Origin: Halorussus marinus
GTDB lineage: Archaea; Halobacteriota; Halobacteria; Halobacteriales; Haladaptataceae
NCBI RefSeq assembly: GCF_004765795.1
Contig: NZ_SBIV01000002.1
Coordinates: forward strand, 186,001-250,000
Direction: 5' to 3'
DNA: 64,000 bases
Made by a program: the position numbers and the translations under genes
The notes under the pieces: generated by a model
The model's database searches: none
Told to the model about the DNA's origin: nothing
Seen by the model: only the letters and a program-made list of their open reading frames with translations
Part shown: one piece after another, positions 8,408 to 17,245 of the stretch
Numbering within the stretch: the stretch's first letter is position 1
Layout: each line of letters begins with the position of its first letter

Positions 8408-10633
8408 ATGGCAGGGCTATCGCCGTCTCCGGAAGCGCCGGGATCGGCTCCCGGCAGCCCCGAACCGCCGACGGTTCCGGCGCCGAAGCCGCCGGACGAC
8501 CCCGACGCGTGGTACGCGCCGACCGTCCGCGACCAGTACGAGCTCCACCCCGACGTGATCGCCACCATCCGCGAGGCCGGCGAGGGCTTCGACTACCGCG
8601 TGCGAGAGCCGAGCCTCTCGCCGGCCGGCGCCGACGCCCTCTCCCGGGTCGAGGAGCACTTCTCGGACGCGAACCTCCGGCGGCCGGTGACCCGGGAGGG
8701 CGCGACCGAGCGGATGGACGCGGGCCTCGACCCGAAGTACCGCCGGATCGTCGACCGGCTCACAGATCTGCCGCCCGAGGCCCGCCGGCGGGTCGAGTAC
8801 CGAGCGCTCCGAGACCTGCGGTGTCTGGGCGAGCTCACTCCGCTCGCGCTCGATTCCGGCATCGAGGTCGCCGACACCGCCGGCGACCGCCTCGTGGTCC
8901 ACACCGACGACTACGCGCCCGCCGACACCGCCCTGCCCGCCGACGCCGACTTCCTGAGCCGGTTCGCCAGCGAGCGCGTCGAGACCCACGCGGTGGGGTT
9001 CCGGAACTTCCGGGTGCCGGTCGTGATCTACCGCGAACACCTGCTGGCGAACGACGCCTTCACCACGAAGTACGCGGTCCAAGAGCCCGATCTCCTGCCC
9101 GGCGACGAGGAACTGATACGCGAGTGCAAAGACCGCATCTGGGAGACCAACGTCGACGGCGTGGTCGAAGACCGGGCGGCGTTCGTGCGCGAGCGCGCCC
9201 GGACCTTCCTCTCGCGGCGGCTCACCGCCCGCAACACCCGAGCGTGGCTCGACGCCGCGGCCTACCGCACGCGGGCCGCCCTCGCGGAGTACGATCTGGC
9301 GGTGCCGCCGGTGAACCACCGCTTTTCGACCGATCGGCTCTCGGACCTCGTCTACTACGTGATGCGGGACTTCGTTGGCCACGGCAAGCTCACGATCCCG
9401 ATCCGGGACGACCTGCTCGAAGACATCGAGGCCAACCGCGTGGGCGAACGCATCAAGGTCGTCCCGCGGGGCCGCGAGATCGGCCACGGCGAGCGCATCC
9501 CGACCAACCTCTCGTTCGACGACGAGTCGGCGTTCGTCAACGTCGTCACCCAGATGGCCGCCGCCGACGGCACCGAGCTCAACGCCTCGAACCCGAGCGC
9601 GAAGGTGAACCTCCAGCCGGAGGGCGTCCCCGACGGGACGACCATCCGGTGTGCGGTCGCGCTCGGAGTCATCAGCGAGGACGGCCCACACATCTCGATC
9701 CGCAAGCAGGCGCCCGAGGCGATGACGCCCGTCGACCTGCTCGAATCCGAGAGCCTCTCGACGGAGATCGTGACCCTGCTGTGGCAGGCCTACGAGCACC
9801 ACGGCGTCGTCCTCTTCTCGGGGCCGACCGGGGCCGGCAAGACGACGCTGATGAACGCCCACATGCCGTTCGTGCCCTACCGCGACCGCCCGATCTCGAT
9901 CGACGAGGGCTCCCGGGAAGTCCGGCTCCCCCACGAGACGAGCGTCTCGCTCACCACGCGCGACCACGAGAGCGACTACAAGCGCGTGACGATGGCGGAT
10001 CTGATGACCGAGTGCAACTACCTGAATCCGGACGTGGAGGTGATCGCGGAGATCAACACGCCAGCGAGCTTCCGGACGTTCGCCGAGAGCCTCAACACCG
10101 GCCACGGCATCATCGGCACAACCCACGCCGAGGACGTCGAGAAGCTCGTCAATCGGGTGGTCGAGCAGGGCCTGCCGCCCTACCTCCTCCGGGAGCTCGA
10201 TCTGGTCGTGTTCCCTCGGCGCGTCGACGGCGAGCGATACGTCGGCGAGGTCGTCGAACTCCTCTCTGAGTCGGCGTTCGAGGCACTTGACGCCGACCGG
10301 TCGCGGTGCGGCGCGGTCCACAAGGACGACGCCACCGTCTACTGGAACACGGTCGCGTACCGGGACACCGACGGGCGATACCGGTTCGCGTACGACCACC
10401 CCCAGCTCGGCGACGACGAGCGCGACCGGCGCCACCGGTTTTTCCACCGTCTCGCGGCCCGCGGCGACCGCACCGTCGAGGACGTCGAGGCGGAGTTTCA
10501 CCGGAAACACCGGTACGTCCAGTACCTCCAGCGGGAGGGAATGGACGACTTCGAGGCGCTGTTCGGGTTCCTCTCGGACCTCCAGACCAACGAGGCCGCG
10601 ACCGTCGAGCGCGCCAACCGGGGGGCGCCGTGA
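8408..10633 (+). CDS. PilB/GspE-like secretion ATPase of an archaeal type IV pilus system
   Basis: The 741-residue protein powers assembly of a pilus-like structure by hexameric ATP hydrolysis at the cytoplasmic membrane. The C-terminal half has Walker A GPTGAGKTT (about 472-480), an acidic Walker B region VEVIAEINT (about 544) and the His box GTTHAEDVEKL (about 571). The long N-terminal half begins with a Pro-rich disordered tail and carries the N-terminal domains of the family. The length is typical for haloarchaeal PilB. The next gene overlaps by four bases and encodes the platform protein. Haloarchaea have several PilB/PilC pairs; I cannot say which this is. Confidence 0.92.
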   Translation: MAGLSPSPEAPGSAPGSPEPPTVPAPKPPDDPDAWYAPTVRDQYELHPDVIATIREAGEGFDYRVREPSLSPAGADALSRVEEHFSDANLRRPVTREGATERMDAGLDPKYRRIVDRLTDLPPEARRRVEYRALRDLRCLGELTPLALDSGIEVADTAGDRLVVHTDDYAPADTALPADADFLSRFASERVETHAVGFRNFRVPVVIYREHLLANDAFTTKYAVQEPDLLPGDEELIRECKDRIWETNVDGVVEDRAAFVRERARTFLSRRLTARNTRAWLDAAAYRTRAALAEYDLAVPPVNHRFSTDRLSDLVYYVMRDFVGHGKLTIPIRDDLLEDIEANRVGERIKVVPRGREIGHGERIPTNLSFDDESAFVNVVTQMAAADGTELNASNPSAKVNLQPEGVPDGTTIRCAVALGVISEDGPHISIRKQAPEAMTPVDLLESESLSTEIVTLLWQAYEHHGVVLFSGPTGAGKTTLMNAHMPFVPYRDRPISIDEGSREVRLPHETSVSLTTRDHESDYKRVTMADLMTECNYLNPDVEVIAEINTPASFRTFAESLNTGHGIIGTTHAEDVEKLVNRVVEQGLPPYLLRELDLVVFPRRVDGERYVGEVVELLSESAFEALDADRSRCGAVHKDDATVYWNTVAYRDTDGRYRFAYDHPQLGDDERDRRHRFFHRLAARGDRTVEDVEAEFHRKHRYVQYLQREGMDDFEALFGFLSDLQTNEAATVERANRGAP

Positions 10634-12540
10634 GCGTCGCCGAGACGAGCGCCGTCGACGACCGCGGGTCGCGGTCGCTCTCGGTCCTCGATCGGGCGCT
10701 CTACGCGTTGTTCTCCCGGCACGCCGATTCGGCCCGCCACGACGCCGACCGCAAGCGCTACCGGGCGACCGGCGTGACCGCGAGCTTCGACGTCTACCTC
10801 GCGCGGACGTACGGCCTCTCGTGGCTCGCGTTCGGGCTGGCCGGGGTGTGGGCGTTCGGGGCGGTCGTGGCTCTGCCCGACGCGAGCGTCGGGGCGGTCG
10901 CGTCGTTCGTCCGGCGGGGCGTACCCGGCCTCGACGCCGTCTCCGGCCCGTCGGTCTCGGGGACGACTACGGCGCTCCTCGTCGGCGCCGCCGCGGGGCT
11001 GGCGGCCAAGCGCGCGGTCGTCGCGCTCGGGGGACGCTACCTCAAGTGGGCCGCCGACGCCCGCCGGTCGAACATCGACCGGACGCTCCCCGGCGCGGTC
11101 CGGTATCTCCACGCGCTGTCGTCGGGAAGCGACGACGGCGCGGCGATGCTCCGGAAAGTCGCCGACCGCGAGGCCGCGTACGGCGAGACCGCGGTCGCGT
11201 TCCGGAAGGCGCTGAACAAAGCGGCCCTGAGCGGGAGCCTCGGGGAGGGGCTAGGCGTCGTCGCCCGGGACACCCCCTCGCGGGACGCGCTGGCGCCGTT
11301 CCTCGTGAAGTTCCGCGAGCACGCCGAACAGGGCCCCGACGCGTTGGCCCAGTACCTCCAGATGGAGAGCCGCATGCTGAGCCACCGCCAGTCGAAGACT
11401 CGCGAGCAGGCGGGCGACTTCCTCGAACTCGTCGCGGAGATGTTCATCGTCCTGCTGGTGATGCCCGCACTGTTGGTCATCGTCCTGACCGTGATGAGCG
11501 TGCTCGCGCCGGGGCTGAGCGAACCCGTTGCGACCCCGTTCGGGACGACCTCGACCCGCGCGGTGCTGGTGTACGGGAGCGGCGCGTTCATCCTCGTCGT
11601 CGGGGGCGGCGCGGCCGCGATGGTCGCGCGGCTCCGGCCCCCGGACCAGTCGGGCCGGAGCTACGACCGACCCGCGGGCGCGCTTGCGACCGCCGCGAGC
11701 GCGCTCCGGAACCCGGCCAGCGCGGTCGTCGCGGCCGCGCCGTTCGCGGCCGGCGTCGTCGCGATCCTCCACGCCACCGGGGCCAAGCCGGTCGACGTGG
11801 CACTGTTGGGCTACGTCGCGTTCGCGGTGCCGGTCGGGCTCGTCGCGCTCCGCCGAGCCGGCCTCGACGACGCGAAAGACCGCGAGATCAAGGACTTCGT
11901 CCACGCGGTCTCGGGCCACGTCAGCCTCGGCCGGCCGTTCTCGGCGGCGGTCGAACGGGTCGCCAGCGACGTCGATCTGGGTGCGCTCGACCCCGACGTC
12001 GCCGATCTGGCGTTCAACGCGAACCTGACGACCCGCGAGCAGAACCTCCAGTCGGCGTCGCTCGCGCGGTTCGTCGACCGGGTCGGGACGCCGCTGGCCG
12101 ACCAGAGCATCGGCCTCGTGACGGGCGCGCTCGACGCCGGCGGCGACGCCGAGGCCGTCTTCGAGACCCTGCAGGTCGAGATCGGACGGCTCTACCACGA
12201 GCGCAAGGCGCTTCGCGCGAACATGCTCGTCTACGTCGCGGTCGGGTGGACCACCGGCATGCTGGTCGTGCTGATCATGGTCGCGGTCGACGTCTACGTG
12301 CTCGACAGTTTCGCTCAGTTGTCGTCGCTCTCGACCACCGACGCAGGGATGGCGCTCGATCCCGACGCGGTCGAGCCCGCCCGCGACAGACACCGGTTCT
12401 ACGTCGTCACGCAGGCCACGATGCTCGCCTGCGGGTGGTTCGCGGGCTACGCGAGCAGGGGTCCGTACGAGGCGCTGTTGCACTCGGGCGCGCTGGTCGG
12501 GGTCGCGTACTTCGTGTTCGCGGGGGTGGGAATGGTATGA
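10630..12540 (+). CDS. PilC/TadC-like pilus platform membrane protein
   Basis: The 636-residue protein carries two type II secretion F (T2SF) domains, each followed by membrane helices. The first includes RTLPGAVRYLHALSSGSDDG (near 150-170); the second includes REIKDFVHAVSGHVSLGRPF (near 418-437). There are about eight to nine helices in total. It anchors the PilB-like ATPase in the membrane and is thought to guide pilin extraction. GTG 10630 overlaps the previous stop as GTGA, and its own stop overlaps the next start as ATGA. The paired domain architecture agrees with archaeal PilC/FlaJ proteins. Confidence 0.9.
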   Translation: MSVAETSAVDDRGSRSLSVLDRALYALFSRHADSARHDADRKRYRATGVTASFDVYLARTYGLSWLAFGLAGVWAFGAVVALPDASVGAVASFVRRGVPGLDAVSGPSVSGTTTALLVGAAAGLAAKRAVVALGGRYLKWAADARRSNIDRTLPGAVRYLHALSSGSDDGAAMLRKVADREAAYGETAVAFRKALNKAALSGSLGEGLGVVARDTPSRDALAPFLVKFREHAEQGPDALAQYLQMESRMLSHRQSKTREQAGDFLELVAEMFIVLLVMPALLVIVLTVMSVLAPGLSEPVATPFGTTSTRAVLVYGSGAFILVVGGGAAAMVARLRPPDQSGRSYDRPAGALATAASALRNPASAVVAAAPFAAGVVAILHATGAKPVDVALLGYVAFAVPVGLVALRRAGLDDAKDREIKDFVHAVSGHVSLGRPFSAAVERVASDVDLGALDPDVADLAFNANLTTREQNLQSASLARFVDRVGTPLADQSIGLVTGALDAGGDAEAVFETLQVEIGRLYHERKALRANMLVYVAVGWTTGMLVVLIMVAVDVYVLDSFAQLSSLSTTDAGMALDPDAVEPARDRHRFYVVTQATMLACGWFAGYASRGPYEALLHSGALVGVAYFVFAGVGMV

Positions 12541-13283
12541 GTCGGCGCCCGAACTCGCGCGTCCGCGCCCAGTCGAGCGTCGTCGGCGTCGCGGTCCTGC
12601 TCGGAGTGGTCGTCGTCTCGCTCGGGACGCTGACCGCGAGCGTCGGCACGGTCGTCGAGGAGAACGCCGCCACCGCCGACGCGACCCGGGTGGCGACCGA
12701 CCTCGACGCCGCGCTCGCGCCCGTCGAGGCGACCGGCGTCCGCCGCGGGCGGGTGTCGTTCACCGAGGGGCGACTGGAGACCGTCGACCGGAACCTCCGG
12801 GTGTTGAACGAGTCGGGGGTCGTTCGCACCGTCGGCGTCGACGCGCTCGTGTTCACCGCGGGCGACCGGCGGGTCGCCGCCCTCGCCGGCGCCGTCGTCC
12901 GCGGGACCGGCGCGAACGCCCGCCTCCGGACGCCGCCGCCCGTGACGGCGTCCCGCGGAGACAGGGGCCCCGAAGGTGTGCTCGTCGTCGGCGCGCCGGC
13001 GCTGAACGGCTCGGGGTCGATCGCGGCGACCGGCGGCGGATCGGCGCTCCTCCGCACCGACGTGAGCCACGCGCGGACCGACCTCGGAACCGGCTCCTAC
13101 CGAGTGGCGATCGAGACCGCGACGCCGGCGGCGTGGACCCGCCACTTCCGCGAGCGGAACGCGACGGTGACCACGCGGCGGTTCGCGGGCGACGACGAGC
13201 CGAGCGTGGTCGCCCGATTCCCCGGCGAGCGCGTCGCGTACCTCGTGGTCCACGACATGCGACTGGAGGTCCGCGGTGCGTAA
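12537..13283 (+). CDS. Pilin-like protein 1 of the PilB/PilC operon
   Basis: The 248-residue protein has a class III signal peptide: a basic N-terminus ending RVRAQSSVVGVAVLLG, where cleavage between Ala and Gln is expected, then a hydrophobic helix to about residue 35. The rest is a beta-rich outer domain with Gly, Thr and Val and a few Asn-X-Ser/Thr sites. It starts at ATG 12537 (ATGA overlap) and its stop overlaps the next gene by eight bases. It resembles the largest of a set of uncharacterised haloarchaeal pilin-like families (DUF7289 by memory). A minor pilin or tip role is inferred. Confidence 0.8.
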   Translation: MSRRPNSRVRAQSSVVGVAVLLGVVVVSLGTLTASVGTVVEENAATADATRVATDLDAALAPVEATGVRRGRVSFTEGRLETVDRNLRVLNESGVVRTVGVDALVFTAGDRRVAALAGAVVRGTGANARLRTPPPVTASRGDRGPEGVLVVGAPALNGSGSIAATGGGSALLRTDVSHARTDLGTGSYRVAIETATPAAWTRHFRERNATVTTRRFAGDDEPSVVARFPGERVAYLVVHDMRLEVRGA

Positions 13284-13749
13284 CCCGCGACCCGACCGCC
13301 GGGACAGGGGCGTCTCGCCGGTCGTCGGGAAGGCCCTCGAAGCGAGCATCGTCGTCCTCTACGTCTCGTTGCTCGGGGCGACGCTGTACGGCGGGCTGGT
13401 GCCCGAGTACCGGACCGCCGCGGGCGCGGAGGTCGGCGATCGGGTCCTCTCCCAGTCGACCCAGCGCGTCCAGCAGGCGGTTCCCCCGACGGCGCGGGCC
13501 GTCGAGACACGGGTGCGGGTGGCACTGCCCGCGACGATCCGCGGGCGGGGGTACTCGATCCGGGCCCAGAACCGGACGCTCGTCCTCGACCACCCGCGCG
13601 ACGGGGTCGGCGGCCGGGCGCGGCTCGCGCTCCCGGCGGCCGTCGAGTCGGTGACCGGCAACTGGTCGAGCGGCGAGCCGGCGGTCGTCGCGGTCCGGGG
13701 CGACGCCGACGGACTGACCGTCGCGCTCGAATCGGGGGCGGCCGAATGA
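13276..13749 (+). CDS. Pilin-like protein 2 of the PilB/PilC operon
   Basis: The 157-residue protein begins with a basic segment ending DRRDRGVSPVVGKALE, which resembles the RG/VSPV processing site of haloarchaeal adhesion pilins, followed by a helix to about residue 43 (ASIVVLYVSLLGATLYGG). The outer domain is about 110 residues, beta-rich, with no Cys. GTG 13276 lies inside the end of the preceding gene. The N-terminal helix carries Lys and Glu, unlike PilA helices, so it may be a specialised minor pilin. It probably matches a haloarchaeal family of unknown function (DUF7266 by memory). Confidence 0.8.
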   Translation: MRNPRPDRRDRGVSPVVGKALEASIVVLYVSLLGATLYGGLVPEYRTAAGAEVGDRVLSQSTQRVQQAVPPTARAVETRVRVALPATIRGRGYSIRAQNRTLVLDHPRDGVGGRARLALPAAVESVTGNWSSGEPAVVAVRGDADGLTVALESGAAE

Positions 13750-14423
13750 GTCGCGCCCAGATGAACCTCCCGGCGCTGGCGGTGGCCCTGCTCGTCGTGA
13801 CGACGGTCTCGATCCTCGGATTCGGGATGGCCGACCGGGCGTTCGTCGCCGCCGACCGCGACCCGGGCGAGCGGCGGGTCGCGGTCGCGCTCTCCGAGCG
13901 GTTGGTCGGCGCCGAGACGCGGGTGACCGCCCGTGCCAACGTCCTCGACGCCGACGAACTCGGCGCGCTGAACGGGAGTCGGCTCCGGACGCTGTTCCCG
14001 GTCGCCGACGGTCGGGACGTTCGGCTCCGGATCGGCGACCGAACCGTGGCGATCGCGGGCGACCCCGCCGGCGGGACGACGATCCAGCGTGTAGTGCTGG
14101 TCGAGGAGCGCGAAGCGGCGACGCTCCACCCCGACCTCTCGGCGGCCGAACCGACGGTGACCCTCCCGCGGCGCTCGCCGAACGCCACCATCGAGCTCTC
14201 GCCGCCGGCAGGGACGACCGTCGAGACCGTCCGGGCGAACGACCGGGTCGTCCTCCGGAACGGGTCGGGGCTTGCGGGGCGGTTCGACGTTCGGCTGTCG
14301 GCGTTCGAGACCACGACCCTCTCGTTCGAGACCGACGGTCCGCTGCCGACCGAGAGTCTCGAAGTGACCTACGCGCCGGCCGAGACGCGCAAAGAACTCC
14401 TGGCGGTGACCGTCGATGGGTGA
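13746..14423 (+). CDS. Pilin-like protein 3 of the PilB/PilC operon
   Basis: The 225-residue protein has a very short leader, MSRA, before QMNLPALAVALLVV, which fits a class III signal peptide cleaved before Gln5. The hydrophobic helix ends near residue 27. The outer part (about 30-225) is beta-rich with several Asn-X-Ser/Thr sites. Start ATG 13746 overlaps the previous stop as ATGA. Codon use matches the operon. No catalytic motif. Its role is inferred only from the signal peptide and from coupling to PilB and PilC. Confidence 0.8.
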   Translation: MSRAQMNLPALAVALLVVTTVSILGFGMADRAFVAADRDPGERRVAVALSERLVGAETRVTARANVLDADELGALNGSRLRTLFPVADGRDVRLRIGDRTVAIAGDPAGGTTIQRVVLVEEREAATLHPDLSAAEPTVTLPRRSPNATIELSPPAGTTVETVRANDRVVLRNGSGLAGRFDVRLSAFETTTLSFETDGPLPTESLEVTYAPAETRKELLAVTVDG

Positions 14424-14832
14424 CCGAGGGCGACGCGGACAGCTCTCGCTGTCGGTCGTCGAGGCCGGGGTCGGCGCGATCCTGATCCTCGCGGTCGCGA
14501 TGGGGTTCGCACTCGGCGGTCCGCCGCCCGACGATCGGCGCGCGCAACTCGACGCGTACGCCGCCGACGCCGCGACCGTCCTCGCGGGAGAACCGCCCCG
14601 CCATCGGGGCGCGACCAGACTCGCGGAGGTAGTCCGGACGCGGGCGGCGTTCGACCGCGAGCGCGCCGCCCTCGAACGCCGGGTCGCCCGAATTCTCCCC
14701 GACAACCTCCTCTTCCGGGTGACTACCCCATACGGATCGGTCGGCTTCCGCAAGCCAGCCGGGATCGCGGTCGGGTCGGCGACCGTGACGACCGGCGGCG
14801 GCGACGTGAGAATCAGGGTGTGGTACGCGTGA
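14416..14832 (+). CDS. Pilin-like protein 4 of the PilB/PilC operon
   Basis: The 138-residue product starts MGDRGRRGQLSLSVVEAGVG, with RRG/Q as a canonical class III processing site (cleavage between Gly8 and Gln9). A Glu lies eight residues into the mature helix, near the conserved Glu5 of bacterial pilins. The helix ends by about residue 35 and a mixed soluble domain follows. ATG 14416 lies eight bases before the end of the upstream gene. It is the smallest protein of the set. Function unknown; a minor pilin is inferred. Confidence 0.8.
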   Translation: MGDRGRRGQLSLSVVEAGVGAILILAVAMGFALGGPPPDDRRAQLDAYAADAATVLAGEPPRHRGATRLAEVVRTRAAFDRERAALERRVARILPDNLLFRVTTPYGSVGFRKPAGIAVGSATVTTGGGDVRIRVWYA

Positions 14833-15362
14833 GCCGACCGGTAGCGCCGGGCGAGCGCGCCCAACTCGTCCTCGTCTCGGCGGCGGTGGTCGCCGTCGCG
14901 CTCGCGCCGGTGGTGATGGCGTACGTCCAGTTGGGCTACCACGCCGACGTGACCGCGAGCGAGGGGTACGACGCGCCCGCCGAGAACGCCGACCGGCTCC
15001 TGACCCGGGCGGTCCACGACGCCGCGGCCGGAACGACCGGCGCGGCGTGGGACGAGCGCGACGACGCGGTGGCCACGATGCGGTCGTCGGTGGCGCCCCG
15101 ACTCGACGCGCTCCGGTCCTCGCGGGTCGAGTCGGGGACCGTCTATCAGGTCGCGTACAACGAGTCGGCGGCCGACGCGTGGCGCCGCGCGAACTGCCCC
15201 GGCGGACCCGACCGGCAGTTCGGCGACTGCGAGGCGATCGACGGCGTCGTCGTTCAGGAGCGGGCGGGCGAGACCCACGTCCTCGCCGCGGCGTTCGACG
15301 TGCGGATAACGACCGACGGCGCGGAGTGGTCGCTGACGACCGTCGTCCAGAGCGTCGGCTGA
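14829..15362 (+). CDS. Pilin-like protein 5, last gene of the PilB/PilC operon
   Basis: The 177-residue protein starts at GTG 14829 (GTGA overlap). Its leader ends GERAQLVLVSAAVV, again with an Ala/Gln class III site, followed by a helix to about residue 35. The outer domain contains two Cys (ANCPGG and GDCEA, about ten residues apart) that could form a disulfide outside the cell; the other four pilin-like proteins of the operon have none. It closes an unbroken run of seven overlapping genes from 8408. No prepilin peptidase is encoded nearby, so processing would rely on an enzyme encoded elsewhere. Confidence 0.8.
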   Translation: MSRPVAPGERAQLVLVSAAVVAVALAPVVMAYVQLGYHADVTASEGYDAPAENADRLLTRAVHDAAAGTTGAAWDERDDAVATMRSSVAPRLDALRSSRVESGTVYQVAYNESAADAWRRANCPGGPDRQFGDCEAIDGVVVQERAGETHVLAAAFDVRITTDGAEWSLTTVVQSVG

Positions 15363-15423
15363 CCTCGAGAGCCGCTCACGGTGGCGCGACGAACCGCAGA
15401 CCGGGGAGCGATGCGAGAGACGC

Positions 15424-16212
15424 TCACAGGTCGCTCCGGTCGAACCGGAGGATTCCGACGACGAGCGGGAGACAGAGCCACGCGACGAGCACGAGAACGC
15501 CGAACCACGCTGTCGCGTAGAACGCTTCGGTGGGCGCCGGTCCGCCCGACACGAGTCCCCGGACCGCCGTCTGGAAGGCGTTCGTGGGGTTCAGCTGGCC
15601 GAACACCGCGACCCATTCGGGGATCGGGCCGCGGGGCGGCGAGAAGCCGTTGAGCACGTACCGGACGATACCCGGGAGCTGGCTCCACAGCCCTAAAAAC
15701 AGCAGGTAGGTCCCGAACCCGAGCACGGCGGCCCGATTGGTAGTGCGGACGGCCGCCGAGATGCCGACCGCGAGCCCGACGATCGAGACCGCGAGCAGGA
15801 CGCCGAGCGCCCAGACGACCGCGAGCGATCCGAGTTCCGGGACCCCCGTCCGGAGAGCGGCGACGAGCGCCGCCGCGAGGAAGCCGGCGGTCACGAGCCC
15901 CGCCATCACGATCGCTCGCCCGACGGCGGTCCCGACGACCACCTCGCGGCGCGTATGCGGGTACGACAGCACGACCCGGAGCCCGCCGTTCTGGCGGCTT
16001 TGAGCCACCGACTGGTAGCCGACCACCAGCGAGACCAGCGGCACGAAGAACGCGACGATGCCGACCAGCGCCGCGGCGAGTGGCTGGCCGCCCGGCGCGA
16101 CGACGTAGCCCGCCAGCCCGAAGAGGACGACGAACACCGCGAGGTACACCCACAGCGACCGCGACCGGTAGGGGTCGAGCGCGTTTCGCTCGGCGACGAC
16201 CGTCCAGCTCAT
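15424..16212 (-). CDS. ABC-2 type transporter permease
   Basis: The 262-residue protein has six predicted membrane helices and a layout like NosY-type ABC permeases: a short N-terminal cytoplasmic stretch (ERNALDPYRSRSLW), helix 1 at about 20-40, and a cytoplasmic coupling region near RQNGGLRVVLSYPHTRREVV (about 70-90) that is typical for this family. ATG 16212 overlaps the end of the ATPase gene as ATGA, so the two form a transporter. The substrate is unknown; families of this kind export drugs, lipids or antimicrobial compounds, or serve copper-site assembly. Confidence 0.88.
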   Translation of the reverse strand: MSWTVVAERNALDPYRSRSLWVYLAVFVVLFGLAGYVVAPGGQPLAAALVGIVAFFVPLVSLVVGYQSVAQSRQNGGLRVVLSYPHTRREVVVGTAVGRAIVMAGLVTAGFLAAALVAALRTGVPELGSLAVVWALGVLLAVSIVGLAVGISAAVRTTNRAAVLGFGTYLLFLGLWSQLPGIVRYVLNGFSPPRGPIPEWVAVFGQLNPTNAFQTAVRGLVSGGPAPTEAFYATAWFGVLVLVAWLCLPLVVGILRFDRSDL

Positions 16213-17117
16213 TCGCGCCCTCCGGTGTAGGCGGCGAACAGGTCGTCGAGCGACGCGTCGCTGGTCTCGATGTCGAGGACGGTCGCGCCGTCGGCCCGGA
16301 GCGCATCGAGGGCGTCCATCTTCCGTCGGTCGGGACACGACAGCGACACGGTCGCGCCGTCGGCGGCGACGTTCGAGACGCCGTCGAGGTCGCCGACGGC
16401 GTCGAGCGCGCCGTCGGGCGAGCGGTCGAGAGTCACGGTCATGGTCGCCTCCGAGCCGACGGCGTCCTGGAGCCCGTCGATGGTGTCGACCGCGACCAGT
16501 TCGCCGTCGGCGAGGATGCCGACGCGGTCACAGACCGCCTCGACCTGCCCGAGGATGTGACTCGAGAAGAAGACGGTCGCGCCCCGGTCGGCTTCGGTCC
16601 GGACGATCTCGCGCATCCGGCGCGCGCCGTTGGGGTCGAGGCCGGTCGAGGGCTCGTCGAGGATCAGCAGGTCGGGGTCGCCGACCAGCGCCATCGCCAG
16701 CAGGAGCCGCTGGGCCATCCCCTTCGAGAAGCCGCCGACCCGGCGGTCGAGCACGCCGTCGAGGCCGACTCGATCGAGCAGCGCCGCGGGGTCGTCGTCG
16801 GCGCCCTTCGAGTCGACGGCGAATTCGAGGTGGTGGCGCGCGGTCAGGTGGCCGTCGAGGTGGTAGCCGTCTGGGAGGACGCCGATGCGGCGCCTGATCC
16901 GTTTGGTCTCCGTTTGGGCGTCGAGACCGAAGACGCTGGCGTTGCCGGCCGTCGGACGGAGGAAGTCGAGCAGGACGTCGATGGTGGTGGACTTGCCCGC
17001 GCCGTTCGGCCCGAGGAAGCCGAACACTTCCCCGGACTCGACGGCGAGGTCGAGCCCGCGGAGGGCGACCACGTCGCCGAACCGCTTGCGGAGGGAGTCC
17101 AATTCGATGGCGGTCAT
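16209..17117 (-). CDS. ABC transporter ATP-binding protein
   Basis: The 302-residue protein has Walker A GPNGAGKST (36-44), Q-loop region, signature FSKGMAQR (130-137, a variant of LSGGQ), Walker B LLILDEPSTGLDP (150-162) and a switch His (SSHILGQVE). A C-terminal extension of about 80 residues follows, as in CcmA/NosF-type exporters. It is co-transcribed with the permease downstream. ATG 17117 begins the operon. Homologues energise export through ABC-2 permeases; the cargo cannot be deduced here. Confidence 0.94.
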   Translation of the reverse strand: MTAIELDSLRKRFGDVVALRGLDLAVESGEVFGFLGPNGAGKSTTIDVLLDFLRPTAGNASVFGLDAQTETKRIRRRIGVLPDGYHLDGHLTARHHLEFAVDSKGADDDPAALLDRVGLDGVLDRRVGGFSKGMAQRLLLAMALVGDPDLLILDEPSTGLDPNGARRMREIVRTEADRGATVFFSSHILGQVEAVCDRVGILADGELVAVDTIDGLQDAVGSEATMTVTLDRSPDGALDAVGDLDGVSNVAADGATVSLSCPDRRKMDALDALRADGATVLDIETSDASLDDLFAAYTGGRE

Positions 17118-17245
17118 GCGTCGTGACCTACAGAGGGCGCCCGGATAGATCTTGTCATCGTGCTGTCGTTCTCGCCCGGCGAGCCGCGGGAGACGGCCAT
17201 TAACGCGGGGGAAGACTATTGTCCCGACCGTCCCACGTCCCGATA

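Noticed and set aside
8417-10510. Minus-strand frame of almost 700 codons inside the PilB-like gene
   Set aside because: It is an antisense shadow of the ATPase; its translation is low complexity and has no recognised domain.
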